DNA of 64,000 bases, taken from assembly GCF_005860805.1 (NCBI RefSeq), contig NZ_VCEJ01000004.1:1116001-1180000 (forward strand), in the 5' to 3' direction. Under the pieces are notes generated by a model. That model saw only the letters and a list, made by a program, of their open reading frames with translations, was not told where the DNA came from and did not search any database. This DNA comes from Dyadobacter luticola (GTDB lineage Bacteria; Bacteroidota; Bacteroidia; Cytophagales; Spirosomataceae). A program made the translations under genes and the position numbers. This document shows, one piece after another, positions 46,423 through 54,508 of the stretch; the first letter of the stretch is position 1, and every line of letters starts with the position of its first letter.

Positions 46423-46460
46423 CGTTTTCTTATTAGTCGTTTGATAATATTTTCAAAAGC

Positions 46461-46520
46461 CAAAACTACATATTTTTATTAAGTGTAGTATTGACAATTT
46501 ATACTGCAATACTATCACTT
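46461..46520 (-). promoter_or_regulatory. xylA promoter with inverted-repeat operator
   Basis: AAGTGTAGTATTG (46481-46493) and CAATACTATCACTT (46507-46520) form an inverted repeat with 13-base spacer; the arms match at 13 of 14 positions with one extra base. On the minus strand it lies 59-98 bases before the xylA start. Next to it on the gene side is TAGTTTTG (46468 to 46461), which fits the Bacteroidota -7 box TAnnTTTG, though no well-spaced -33 box is seen. It is a likely site for a xylose-responsive repressor or activator. Confidence 0.6.
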
Positions 46521-46546
46521 TTTTTTGAAAATTTTGCAGTCTGCAC

Positions 46547-46580
46547 AAAAAAGAGGAGCAGAATTAATTTCTGCTCCTCT
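46547..46580 (-). terminator. Rho-independent terminator after ppiD
   Basis: On the minus strand AGAGGAGCAGAA and its complement form 12 pairs with a five-base loop, followed by TTTTTTG. It begins 27 bases after the ppiD stop and separates it from the xylA promoter. Confidence 0.88.
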
Positions 46581-46606
46581 CTATCTAAATTTTAATAACG
46601 AATATC

Positions 46607-48724
46607 TCAGAAGAACTTCGCGCGGTGGTCTTCAATCTTGGCATCCTCGCGGATCGCTTCATTCACCAGGTAAGACATACGGCCTTCCAAGGATTGGGTC
46701 AGCTGTGTTTTGTACTGGGTATAATCTGCAATTTTAGGCGCTTCGGATTTGCTGACCAATTCCATGATGAACACACCATTTTCGCCAGTGAACACACCTG
46801 TTTTTTGACCTGCTTTCAAACCAAATGCTTTTCCAAGCGCGATAGGATCAAATCCTGCGCTAGTGAGGAAGCCGGTAGCCAGCGAAATGTCAGAAGCAGA
46901 TTCAACCAATGCACCTGCACCATATTTTTTCGCGATGGCATCCAGGTCGCCGGTAGCACCCTTCAATTTTGCTGTGATCTGCTCTGCTTTGATCTGGTTA
47001 CGTACTTTGGTAGTCAGCTCGTCGCGGAAATCATCCACTTTCACATCTTTCGCATCCGATTTTCCGGTCAGTACCGCTACAATATATTGTTCTTCTGTTT
47101 CAAAAACCTGAGAAACCGAATTGATTTTAGAGTCGTCCTTGAACGCCCATCTTACGATCTCACGGCCATTTTGAATTGCATTAATGTTGGTAGCAGACTC
47201 AGGGATACGGTTTGCATTGGCAAGAACCAGATTCTTGTCTTTCTTCACTGCTGCGTCAAACTGCTCTTTTGTTTTAACAGAATTCACGAATTCGTCTGCT
47301 TTTCTGTACGCCTCGTCACGTGTCGCCTGGCTTGGGGCGATCGTTTTTCCGATGGCTGCGATGCGGTAAAGTGTATTGGATTTTGGCTCGGTTACTTTGA
47401 TAATGTGGTAACCAAACTGACTTTCAACCAATCTTGGGATCAGGCCCGGAGCAGTGGCAGAGAAAACCGCTTCTTCGAAAGGCTTCACCATCGCACCATT
47501 GTTTTGGAAATATCCAACATCACCACCACGCTGTGCCGAACCCTGGTCAGCGCTGGACGTAGCAGCCAAAGCTTCGAAATTAGCACCGGCACGGATCTGC
47601 GCCAGGATACCTTCTGCCTTGGTCCGTGCGGCTGCTTTTGCCGAATCCGACTGATTTTCAAAACGGATCAGAATGTGGCTGGCTTTGGCAGTAGAAACTG
47701 AATCGGTTTTGGTGCCGCCATATTTGTAGATATAATAAGTGTTGCCTTCGCGGTAAGGTCCATAAACGCCGCCCGGTACAAAGGTTTTCACCGCTTCTTT
47801 CAACTGATCTGTCATCGTGCCCAGGGACTGGTTGATCGGAAGCGGAATGTCGGAGTTCATACTTGCGAAAGCCGAGTCATTTTGCGCCGTAGCAAGTCCG
47901 CGCGCCAGTTCTTTGATTTCAGAATACAATGCAGCGCTGTCGTCTTTGGCAGGCTGGATCGGGAAAGTAACGTATTCGATGGAGCGTGTGTCAGTTCCTT
48001 TATATTCTTTGCGGTGTGCGCTCAGATATTCTTCCAATTGAGAATCAGTAACTTTAATGGTGGTATCCACTACCGAGAAATAGGGAACATATAAGTAGCG
48101 AAGATTGGCTTTGGTATTTTGCGCTACATATTCTTTCTCTGCTTGTGCCTTCGGAATGTAGGTAGAGAGTTTCAGCATGTTTTCATATTTGCTGCGCGTA
48201 CGCTCTTCTCTCAGGCTTTTCTCAAAGTTCTCCCACGATTTTTGCTGCTCGATAGGAAGGGTTTTGAGATTTTTCAGATAATTAACCACCGCGTTTTTGT
48301 CAAAACGGCCGCTGGTAGGATCGGAGAATGCTTGTAAAATCGATGGACTGACGTGGTTCCCCTGAACCATATCGTAAAGCTCTTCGTCGGTAACGGTCAG
48401 GCCCAGGTCTTCAAACTGTTTTTTGTAGGCGATGTCCACCACAAACTGGTTCCAGGCCTGGTCTCTCAAAGAAGAAAGTTCGTTTTCGTTCAGGCTGCGG
48501 CCTGTTTGTGCTTCGTAATTCTGGCGAAAACCATCGACCCGGCTTTGAAAATCCTTGATATCAATTTTTTTACCACCTATTTCACCAACTACCTGATTAT
48601 TGCCGCCTCCAAACATAGAATTGGGTCCTAAAAGGTCGCCTCCCACCATGAACAGAATTAAACTGACAGCGATTACCGTCACGGCAATCCCGGATTTTTC
48701 TCTGATTTTGTTAATTAAAGCCAT
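46607..48724 (-). CDS. ppiD: Periplasmic peptidyl-prolyl isomerase / chaperone, PpiD type
   Basis: About 705 residues from the ATG at 48724 (MALINKIREKSG); the in-frame start at 48748 adds eight residues not seen in the family. One membrane helix (about 13-31, IAVTVIAVSLILFMVGGDLL) anchors it in the inner membrane. A SurA/PpiD N-terminal chaperone domain follows (KKIDIKDFQSRVDGFRQNYE, QFVVDIAYKKQFEDLGLTVTDEELYDMVQG). A parvulin rotamase domain is at about 340-445 (ASHILIRFENQSD, GGDVGYFQNNGAMVKPFEEAVF, ESQFGYHIIKVTE). A second, degenerate domain fills the C-terminus. It helps fold outer-membrane proteins, which this receptor-rich organism needs in number. Confidence 0.92.
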   Translation of the reverse strand: MALINKIREKSGIAVTVIAVSLILFMVGGDLLGPNSMFGGGNNQVVGEIGGKKIDIKDFQSRVDGFRQNYEAQTGRSLNENELSSLRDQAWNQFVVDIAYKKQFEDLGLTVTDEELYDMVQGNHVSPSILQAFSDPTSGRFDKNAVVNYLKNLKTLPIEQQKSWENFEKSLREERTRSKYENMLKLSTYIPKAQAEKEYVAQNTKANLRYLYVPYFSVVDTTIKVTDSQLEEYLSAHRKEYKGTDTRSIEYVTFPIQPAKDDSAALYSEIKELARGLATAQNDSAFASMNSDIPLPINQSLGTMTDQLKEAVKTFVPGGVYGPYREGNTYYIYKYGGTKTDSVSTAKASHILIRFENQSDSAKAAARTKAEGILAQIRAGANFEALAATSSADQGSAQRGGDVGYFQNNGAMVKPFEEAVFSATAPGLIPRLVESQFGYHIIKVTEPKSNTLYRIAAIGKTIAPSQATRDEAYRKADEFVNSVKTKEQFDAAVKKDKNLVLANANRIPESATNINAIQNGREIVRWAFKDDSKINSVSQVFETEEQYIVAVLTGKSDAKDVKVDDFRDELTTKVRNQIKAEQITAKLKGATGDLDAIAKKYGAGALVESASDISLATGFLTSAGFDPIALGKAFGLKAGQKTGVFTGENGVFIMELVSKSEAPKIADYTQYKTQLTQSLEGRMSYLVNEAIREDAKIEDHRAKFF

Positions 48725-48861
48725 TTCTCGATTCAAATTAGTCCGCAAAATAAAATCTTTTCTTCATGGAATGCAAGAGCCGCTATTCCAATTTCCATAT
48801 TTGCCGGCATGCGGGGCGCGGGGTAGGAAGGAAGTCTGTAACCAAATGAATGGCAGGAAGA

Positions 48862-49344
48862 TTACTCCATATATTTAAGATTGAAGGCATACAGTATGAG
48901 CATCAGGATGCTCATGAAGATGGCGGCCATGGCGGTGATCACGCCCAGCCAGCTGCCGATGAAGATCATCGGCGCAAAGAACGCGACACCAATACCTGCC
49001 ATATAAAGGTAAAAGCCCTTTTTTTGAAGGTTCCACATCAGGTAAGCTGCATATAAGGAAATGGATTCGAAGATCAGCATGATGATTGAGCTGGCGGTCA
49101 TCGATCGTGCCGTGGTTTGTGAAATAACCGCGTCGAACATCGTCTCCATCGTCTTGGTATCGGCATTGTAGGACTGTTTTTCCAAAGTCTCGCGGAGTTC
49201 TTCAAAGGTTTGCCTGGTATTATCGGCGGTGACGTCCGGGCTCCAAAGCCGCTCGGATTGCGACCAAAGTCCCGAAACAGCGCTCATAAAAGTAATAAAA
49301 CACAAAACGGTCAGGAACGCTGGTCGTTGGGGAGTAGCACTCAT
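48862..49344 (-). CDS. Hypothetical four-helix membrane protein
   Basis: 160 residues with hydrophobic segments at about 10-26 (FLTVLCFITFMSAVSGLW), 82-105 (SSIIMLIFESISLYAAYLMW), 110-125 and 130-153 (LGVITAMAAIFMSILMLILYAF). A soluble loop between the first two is rich in Glu/Thr (QTFEELRETLEKQSYNADT). No family is recognised. It lies 137 bases before ppiD on the same strand, and they may be co-transcribed, but this is unsure. Confidence 0.7.
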   Translation of the reverse strand: MSATPQRPAFLTVLCFITFMSAVSGLWSQSERLWSPDVTADNTRQTFEELRETLEKQSYNADTKTMETMFDAVISQTTARSMTASSIIMLIFESISLYAAYLMWNLQKKGFYLYMAGIGVAFFAPMIFIGSWLGVITAMAAIFMSILMLILYAFNLKYME

Positions 49345-49498
49345 TATTTAGAAAATAAATCAGCAGTTTTTTCTGATGAAGAATGTAAAATTTGATGTTT
49401 TAGCTGAAAACACCAAAGGCATTTGAATATTCTTAAGAGCGGACATACATTTGTTTTTTTAGTCCGACAAATAATTCAACAATACAAAACTGCCCATT

Positions 49499-49801
49499 AT
49501 GAGCCTGCAAATCCTGACTGACCGTGTTAAAAATATCCTGGGAACCGACAGCGGCCTCGATGCCACTGCCAAGTTCAATACAGACGAAGGCTATGTGTTT
49601 GTAGACGGAAAATCGGTGCCGAACTCTGTGTCGAATGATAACCTGGATGCGGACTGCACTTTTGAAATCTCCACTAAAAATGCCCTGAAACTGCTCGACG
49701 GCGACCTGAATGCCATGATGGCGCTCATGACCGGAAAGTTGAAAATTGACGGCGATATGGGTGTCGCCATGAAAATCGCCGAAACTTTCGGGCGTCGATA
49801 G
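49499..49801 (+). CDS. SCP2 sterol-binding domain protein
   Basis: A 100-residue single-domain protein of the SCP2 fold, a cytoplasmic lipid-binding pocket. Typical features are the start LTDRVKNILGTDSGL, the central VFVDGKSVPNSVSNDNLDADCTFEIST and the conserved ending LLDGDLNAMMALMTGKLKIDGDMGVAMKIAETF. Its ligand in bacteria is generally unknown. It starts 154 bases from the divergent membrane-protein gene and 71 bases before the next gene. Confidence 0.92.
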   Translation: MSLQILTDRVKNILGTDSGLDATAKFNTDEGYVFVDGKSVPNSVSNDNLDADCTFEISTKNALKLLDGDLNAMMALMTGKLKIDGDMGVAMKIAETFGRR

Positions 49802-49872
49802 TAGGCTTTAAATCGGGACGCCTTTTTTGCTTTGCGGGGTTATCTTTCACCAAAACAAAATCACGATCGGGT

Positions 49873-51324
49873 ATGGAAAATGAAACAAATGTCATTGAGA
49901 AAAATATCAGGCGAAGGGATTTTGTGAAGGCGGGAGCGCTGGCCGCGGGTAGCTTTATGATCGTACCCAGGCATGTACTCGGCAAAGGTTTTATCCCGCC
50001 GAGCGACAAGCTGAACATTGCGGTGGTAGGCTGCGGCGGGAAAGGCGACGTGAATGTGCGACAAGCCTATAATGGCGGCACCGACAACATTGTGGCACTC
50101 TGCGATGTGGACGATCGCCAATCTGAAAAATACCGCAAACAATTCCCGAATGCACCTTATTATAAGGACTTCCGGAAAATGTACGAAAAGGAAGCCAAGA
50201 ACTTCGACGCTGTGCTGGTGACCACGCCCGATCACATGCATTACCCGATTGCGATCGCGGCGATGGAGCTTGGCAAGCATGTTTATTGTGAAAAACCGCT
50301 GACCAAAGACATTTGGGAAGCCCGCGCGCTCACCGCGGCGGCCAAGAAATATAAGGTGGTGACCCAAATGGGCAACCAGGGCAGCAGCAGCGACGGAACC
50401 CGCCAGACCGAAGCATTGGTACAATCCGGCGCAATCGGCGATGTGCATACGATCCACGTTTGGACCGATCGCCCGGTCTGGCCGCAGGGGGTGAAATCTC
50501 CCAAAGACAAAGGTGAATCGCAGCCGATCCCGCCAGGAGTAGACTGGGATTTATGGCTCGGCACCGCGCCGAAACGTGATTACCACGAAGCTTACATGCC
50601 TTTCAGATGGCGCGGCTACTGGGATTTCGGTACGGGAGCGCTGGGTGACATGGGCTGCCACTTCATAGATGTGCCTTTCCGCGCACTTAAATTGGGTTAT
50701 CCGACTTCCGTTGAATGTAGCGTGGGCTCGGTTTATTCCGACTTCTTCCAGCAGGCATTTTTCGACGATGTCGGGCCAACCTCGGCGATCATACATTTAA
50801 AATTTGCCTCCAAAACACCGGGTAAGGAAATCAGCTTTTCGTGGTATGACGGCGGCATGCGGCCTGAGCTGCCGGAGGGTTGTGACTATAAAACCGTTTT
50901 TGGAAGCGTGGACGGCGGCATGTTGTTCATCGGTACCAAAGGTATTATCAGCGCAGAAATGTTTGGAGAAAAACCAAGACTCTGGCCGGAAAAGAAATTC
51001 GAGAATGTCAGGATCGCCACCAAGCCGCGGGAACTGGTAAAAGGCAGCTGGGAGGGACACCAGCAGCAATTTGTACAGGCTTGTAAAAAAGGGTACGGCG
51101 CTTATACCAGCTCGTCTTTCGACCAGTCGGGGCCGCTGACAGAAATCGTTTTGATGGGAAATCTTGCGGTGAGATCCTTTATGTACCGCGAGGCCAGCGG
51201 CGATGGCAAGAAAAATATATTTCCGGGCAGGCAAAAACTCATCTGGGACGGGGCTAATATGAAGATCACGAACTTTGAACCGGCTAACCAGTTTGTGAAA
51301 AGAGCGTATCGGACTGGCTGGTAG
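49873..51324 (+). CDS. Gfo/Idh/MocA family oxidoreductase, Tat-exported
   Basis: 483 residues. The N-terminus NIRRRDFVKAGALAAGSFMIVP is a twin-arginine signal, so the folded enzyme with its NAD(P) cofactor would be exported to the periplasm, as for many Bacteroidota members. The Rossmann fold begins at IAVVGCGGKGDVNVRQ, and the catalytic motif VYCEKPLTKD is intact, unlike in the Gfo/Idh protein at 15921. The C-terminal part has DFGTGALGDMGCHFIDVPFRALKLGYP and SFSWYDGGMRPELP. The likely substrate is a sugar or glycoside. It is a single gene ended by a hairpin shared with pdxJ. Confidence 0.9.
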   Translation: MENETNVIEKNIRRRDFVKAGALAAGSFMIVPRHVLGKGFIPPSDKLNIAVVGCGGKGDVNVRQAYNGGTDNIVALCDVDDRQSEKYRKQFPNAPYYKDFRKMYEKEAKNFDAVLVTTPDHMHYPIAIAAMELGKHVYCEKPLTKDIWEARALTAAAKKYKVVTQMGNQGSSSDGTRQTEALVQSGAIGDVHTIHVWTDRPVWPQGVKSPKDKGESQPIPPGVDWDLWLGTAPKRDYHEAYMPFRWRGYWDFGTGALGDMGCHFIDVPFRALKLGYPTSVECSVGSVYSDFFQQAFFDDVGPTSAIIHLKFASKTPGKEISFSWYDGGMRPELPEGCDYKTVFGSVDGGMLFIGTKGIISAEMFGEKPRLWPEKKFENVRIATKPRELVKGSWEGHQQQFVQACKKGYGAYTSSSFDQSGPLTEIVLMGNLAVRSFMYREASGDGKKNIFPGRQKLIWDGANMKITNFEPANQFVKRAYRTGW

Positions 51325-51328
51325 CACA

Positions 51329-51361
51329 TTTCGACCGCCCGGCGGCCCCGGGCGGTCGAAA
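51329..51361. terminator. Convergent hairpin between Gfo/Idh and pdxJ genes
   Basis: TTTCGACCGCCCGG/CCGGGCGGTCGAAA, 14 perfect pairs around CGGCC, fills almost the whole 38-base gap between two convergent stops. It lacks a long T run on either side, so it may block read-through in both directions by structure alone. Confidence 0.75.
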
Positions 51362-51362
51362 C

Positions 51363-52082
51363 TTATAATTCCAATTCCCGCAAATACATCTGAACTGTAT
51401 TTTCCAAGCCCAGATAGAGCGCGTCTGAAATGAGGGCGTGGCCGATGGAAACTTCGTCCAGCCAGGGAATGCTTTGTTTTAAGAAGCGAAGGTTATCGAG
51501 GCTCAGGTCGTGGCCGGCGTTTAATCCCAAACCTACTTCCCGCGCTTTTTCGGCAGCCAAAACAAATGGCCGCACGGATTTCTGACGGTTTTCAAAATAA
51601 CCTGCGGCATAAGGTTCGGTGTACAATTCTACGCGGTCGGCGCCGCACAGTTTTGCGCCTTCCACCATCCGCTCGTCGGGATCGACAAAAACGGAAACCC
51701 GGATGCCGGCCGACTTGAATGTTGCCACAAGATCAGTCAGTTGGCTTCTGTAAGTAACGGTATCCCAGCCTGCATTGGAGGTAATCGCGCCCAGCGCGTC
51801 AGGGACCAATGTTACCTGGTCTGGTTTGTTGGCAAGGACGAGTTCCACGAATTTTTGTTCGGACGGATTTCCCTCAATGTTAAATTCTGTCGTGACTACC
51901 TCTTTCAGATCATACACATCCTGGTAGCGGATATGTCTTTCATCGGGCCGCGGGTGGACGGTAATTCCCTGTGCGCCAAAACGCTCGCAGTCCAGCGCTA
52001 CTTTGAGGACATTAGGATTATCGCCGCCCCTGGAATTCCGGAGTGTCGCGATTTTGTTAATGTTAACGCTGAGACGAGTCAT
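51363..52082 (-). CDS. pdxJ: Pyridoxine 5'-phosphate synthase
   Basis: 239 residues, standard length. Condenses 1-deoxyxylulose 5-phosphate with 3-amino-2-oxopropyl phosphate to make pyridoxine 5'-phosphate (vitamin B6, DXP-dependent route). Family motifs: [22 protein letters not shown]-type start of the barrel, [49 protein letters not shown], and the C-terminal [15 protein letters not shown] and [16 protein letters not shown]. It is divergent from the yqeY-like gene; a palindrome lies between them. Confidence 0.97.
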   Translation of the reverse strand: MTRLSVNINKIATLRNSRGGDNPNVLKVALDCERFGAQGITVHPRPDERHIRYQDVYDLKEVVTTEFNIEGNPSEQKFVELVLANKPDQVTLVPDALGAITSNAGWDTVTYRSQLTDLVATFKSAGIRVSVFVDPDERMVEGAKLCGADRVELYTEPYAAGYFENRQKSVRPFVLAAEKAREVGLGLNAGHDLSLDNLRFLKQSIPWLDEVSIGHALISDALYLGLENTVQMYLRELEL

Positions 52083-52219
52083 TTTGAAGGAGTAAATGGT
52101 GATGATTGCTGGCTGCCGAGGTGGTGCGTGAGCCGGCGAATGTGTGAATTCGGTCGATTCGCTTACCTTTGCAGGCCAAAAACAAATTTAGCATTCCCAG
52201 TCAGAATTCGCTCATTAAT

Positions 52220-52250
52220 CGTCAACATTCACGATTCGTTCATGTTGACG
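52220..52250. promoter_or_regulatory. 31-base near-palindrome between pdxJ and the yqeY-like gene
   Basis: CGTCAACAT and ATGTTGACG are perfect nine-base arms, and inside them ACG-ATT-CGT is also symmetric, so 24 of the 31 positions obey the same dyad. It is in the 210-base divergent region, 138 bases from pdxJ and 43 bases before the yqeY-like start. This is a typical size for a dimeric regulator site. Confidence 0.45.
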
Positions 52251-52292
52251 GCGGGTATAATTATTCAGTTTTACAAATTCAACATTAAAAAT

Positions 52293-52742
52293 ATGTCCCT
52301 AAAAACACAAGTAGAATCAGGCATTAAGGATGCTATGCGCGCCAAAGATCAGGATACATTACGCGCTTTGCGGGCGATTAAGTCATTGATTTTATTGGAA
52401 GAAACAAAAGGCGGCGCCAGTGGAGAGCTGAGCGCAGACGACGAGCTGAAACTGCTCACAAAAGCTGCAAAACAACGTCGTGAATCCGCAGACATTTACA
52501 AAACCCAGAACCGCGCCGATCTTTTGGAAAAAGAAGAAGCCGAGCTGGCCGTGATCGAGCAGTTCCTGCCAAAACAATTGACCGAAGAAGAGGTAAAGGT
52601 TAAATTGCAGGAGATCATTTCCCGCGTGGGCGCTACCGGTCCCGGTGATATGGGCAAGGTGATGGGCGTGGCTACCAAGGAACTGGCAGGGCAGGCAGAG
52701 GGGCGAGTGGTTTCAGCATTGGTAAAGAGCTTGTTAGCATGA
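52293..52742 (+). CDS. GatB/YqeY domain protein
   Basis: 149 residues, a stand-alone YqeY domain like the tail of the GatB amidotransferase subunit, which contacts tRNA. The start MSLKTQVESGIKDAMRAKDQDTLRALRAIKSLI is the family pattern; the open frame extends far upstream to 51741 but that part is the antisense of pdxJ. The C-terminus VGATGPGDMGKVMGVATKELAGQAEGRVVSALVKSLL is also typical. It overlaps the cvpA-like gene by four bases (ATGA), so they are translationally coupled. Function is not established. Confidence 0.93.
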   Translation: MSLKTQVESGIKDAMRAKDQDTLRALRAIKSLILLEETKGGASGELSADDELKLLTKAAKQRRESADIYKTQNRADLLEKEEAELAVIEQFLPKQLTEEEVKVKLQEIISRVGATGPGDMGKVMGVATKELAGQAEGRVVSALVKSLLA

Positions 52743-53272
52743 AATTATTGGATGTACTCATCCTCCTACCTCTTCTATGGGGCGCATTACATGGCTATCG
52801 CAAGGGTTTGCTGATCGAAATTATCGGGATAGCGGGTCTGGTGGTAGCCATGATTTTAGGTTTCAAATTTCTGGGGCTGGGCATGGAAATCCTGACCCCG
52901 TATTTCAGCGACCATGTAGCCAAAAGAATTTTGCCCTACATTGGTTTCTCAGTCATTTTCTTTCCTACCATTTTTCTTTTAAATCAATTTGGCTACGCGA
53001 TCCGGCGGTCGCTGCGGTACTCCATTTTGGGGACGTTCGACAGTTTCGCCGGGGCGCTGGTGGGCGTTTTTACCTGGGTTTTCGGGATCAGTGTTTTTTT
53101 CTGGCTGGTCAATATGATCGGCGTAAAAATCCCTGCACACCGCACGGACGATACTTATTTATATCCGATCGTGGTACCCGTCGCGCCGAACCTGATCACC
53201 AAAGCTTTAACCTTAATGCCTTCGGGAACCGACCTGGTCCGCGAGTGGAAGCACGAGTATCTGGATAAATGA
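52739..53272 (+). CDS. CvpA family membrane protein
   Basis: 177 residues with four membrane helices (LLDVLILLPLLWGALHGYRKG, IIGIAGLVVAMILGFKFLG, ILPYIGFSVIFFPTIFLLNQFG, DSFAGALVGVFTWVFGISVFFW). The early GYRKGLLIEI is the family pattern. E. coli CvpA is needed for colicin V production and envelope integrity; the molecular role is unclear. Its start codon overlaps the yqeY-like stop. Confidence 0.9.
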   Translation: MKLLDVLILLPLLWGALHGYRKGLLIEIIGIAGLVVAMILGFKFLGLGMEILTPYFSDHVAKRILPYIGFSVIFFPTIFLLNQFGYAIRRSLRYSILGTFDSFAGALVGVFTWVFGISVFFWLVNMIGVKIPAHRTDDTYLYPIVVPVAPNLITKALTLMPSGTDLVREWKHEYLDK

Positions 53273-53371
53273 ACTTTCGAAATACCGGCGAGGTTAAGTT
53301 TTCAACATTGACTTTCAGTACCTTTGCCGAAAAAACAGGTTGAATACCAGCGTATTTGACAAAAAAATAAA

Positions 53372-54424
53372 ATGACCGAAGTACAAAACAAGCAGGACAT
53401 CCGGAAAATGGACGTGGGCCAGATCAAGAACTGGATGGCGGAGCATGGCGAAAAATCTTTCAGGGCGAAGCAGATTTACGAGTGGATCTGGAAAAAATCG
53501 GCGAACTCATTTGCCGAAATGACCAACCTTTCGCTCGCTACCCGCCAGCTGATGGACGAGCATTTCGTGATACATGCCATGGATGTGGCCAAGCAGCAGC
53601 AAAGCAATGATGGTACCATTAAATCGGCATTCCGGTTATTCGACGGTAATCTTGTAGAAGGTGTTCTGATACCCGCTGCAGATAGAATGACGGCCTGCGT
53701 GAGCAGCCAGGTGGGATGTTCGCTGACCTGCAAATTTTGCGCGACGGGTTATATGGACCGGAAAAGAAACCTGGAAGCCGGAGAGATCTACGACCAGGTG
53801 GTTGCCATCGCGCGGCAGGCTGAGGGTAGCTTCAAAGCGCCGCTTACCAACATTGTTTATATGGGCATGGGCGAGCCGCTGCTGAATTATGCGAATGTCC
53901 TGAAATCCATCGAGCACATTACTTCGCCGGAGGGATTGAATATGTCTCCAAAACGGATCACAGTTTCTACTGCGGGAATTGCCAAAATGATCAAAAAACT
54001 GGGCGATGATGGAGTGAAGTTCCGGCTGGCGCTGTCGCTGCATGCGGCCAATGATACGAAAAGGAACCAGATCATGCCGATCAATGAGTCTAACTCTCTG
54101 GATAACCTGGCCGAGGCGCTCAATTATTTTTATAGAAAAACCGGTAACCGCATTACCTTCGAATACATTGTTTTTAACAATTTCAATGATACTTTGCAGG
54201 ACGCAAAGGAGCTGTGGGAGTTCTGCAAACGTGTGCCGGCAAGGGTGAACATTATTGAATACAACCCGATTGCCGAGGCCGATTTCAAGAATACGGAAGC
54301 GGACCGGCTCGATAAATTTGCGGCTTATCTGGAAGACCGGGGCGTGTCGGTGCATGTGAGACGGAGCCGCGGCAAAGACATTGATGCGGCTTGCGGGCAG
54401 CTTGCCAATAAGGAAACGGCCTGA
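53372..54424 (+). CDS. rlmN: Dual-specificity 23S rRNA/tRNA (adenine-C2)-methyltransferase
   Basis: 350 residues. A radical-SAM enzyme that methylates C2 of adenosine 2503 in 23S rRNA and A37 in tRNA. The CxxxCxxC cluster ligands are Cys116, Cys120 and Cys123 (VGCSLTCKFCATG). The two catalytic Cys of the methylation cycle are present as Cys109 (TACVSSQ) and Cys341 (DAACGQL). An N-terminal RNA-binding part (KSFRAKQIYEWIWKK) and the SAM motif VYMGMGEPLLNY complete the family pattern. It begins 100 bases after the cvpA-like gene. Confidence 0.97.
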   Translation: MTEVQNKQDIRKMDVGQIKNWMAEHGEKSFRAKQIYEWIWKKSANSFAEMTNLSLATRQLMDEHFVIHAMDVAKQQQSNDGTIKSAFRLFDGNLVEGVLIPAADRMTACVSSQVGCSLTCKFCATGYMDRKRNLEAGEIYDQVVAIARQAEGSFKAPLTNIVYMGMGEPLLNYANVLKSIEHITSPEGLNMSPKRITVSTAGIAKMIKKLGDDGVKFRLALSLHAANDTKRNQIMPINESNSLDNLAEALNYFYRKTGNRITFEYIVFNNFNDTLQDAKELWEFCKRVPARVNIIEYNPIAEADFKNTEADRLDKFAAYLEDRGVSVHVRRSRGKDIDAACGQLANKETA

Positions 54425-54508
54425 TAATCTGGCTTAACAATTTGTTAATATACCTTCGGGCAAGAATAAGTAGTTTTGCCCCGCAATAAATTAACCTATA
54501 CTTCATTT

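Noticed and set aside
46625..47701. A 358-codon plus-strand frame
   Set aside because: It is the antisense of ppiD, which has clear family domains; the translated sequence has no recognisable fold and an antisense-type composition.
51741..52292. A long in-frame extension ahead of the yqeY-like gene
   Set aside because: It runs antisense through pdxJ, has no family similarity, and the normal YqeY start is the ATG at 52293.
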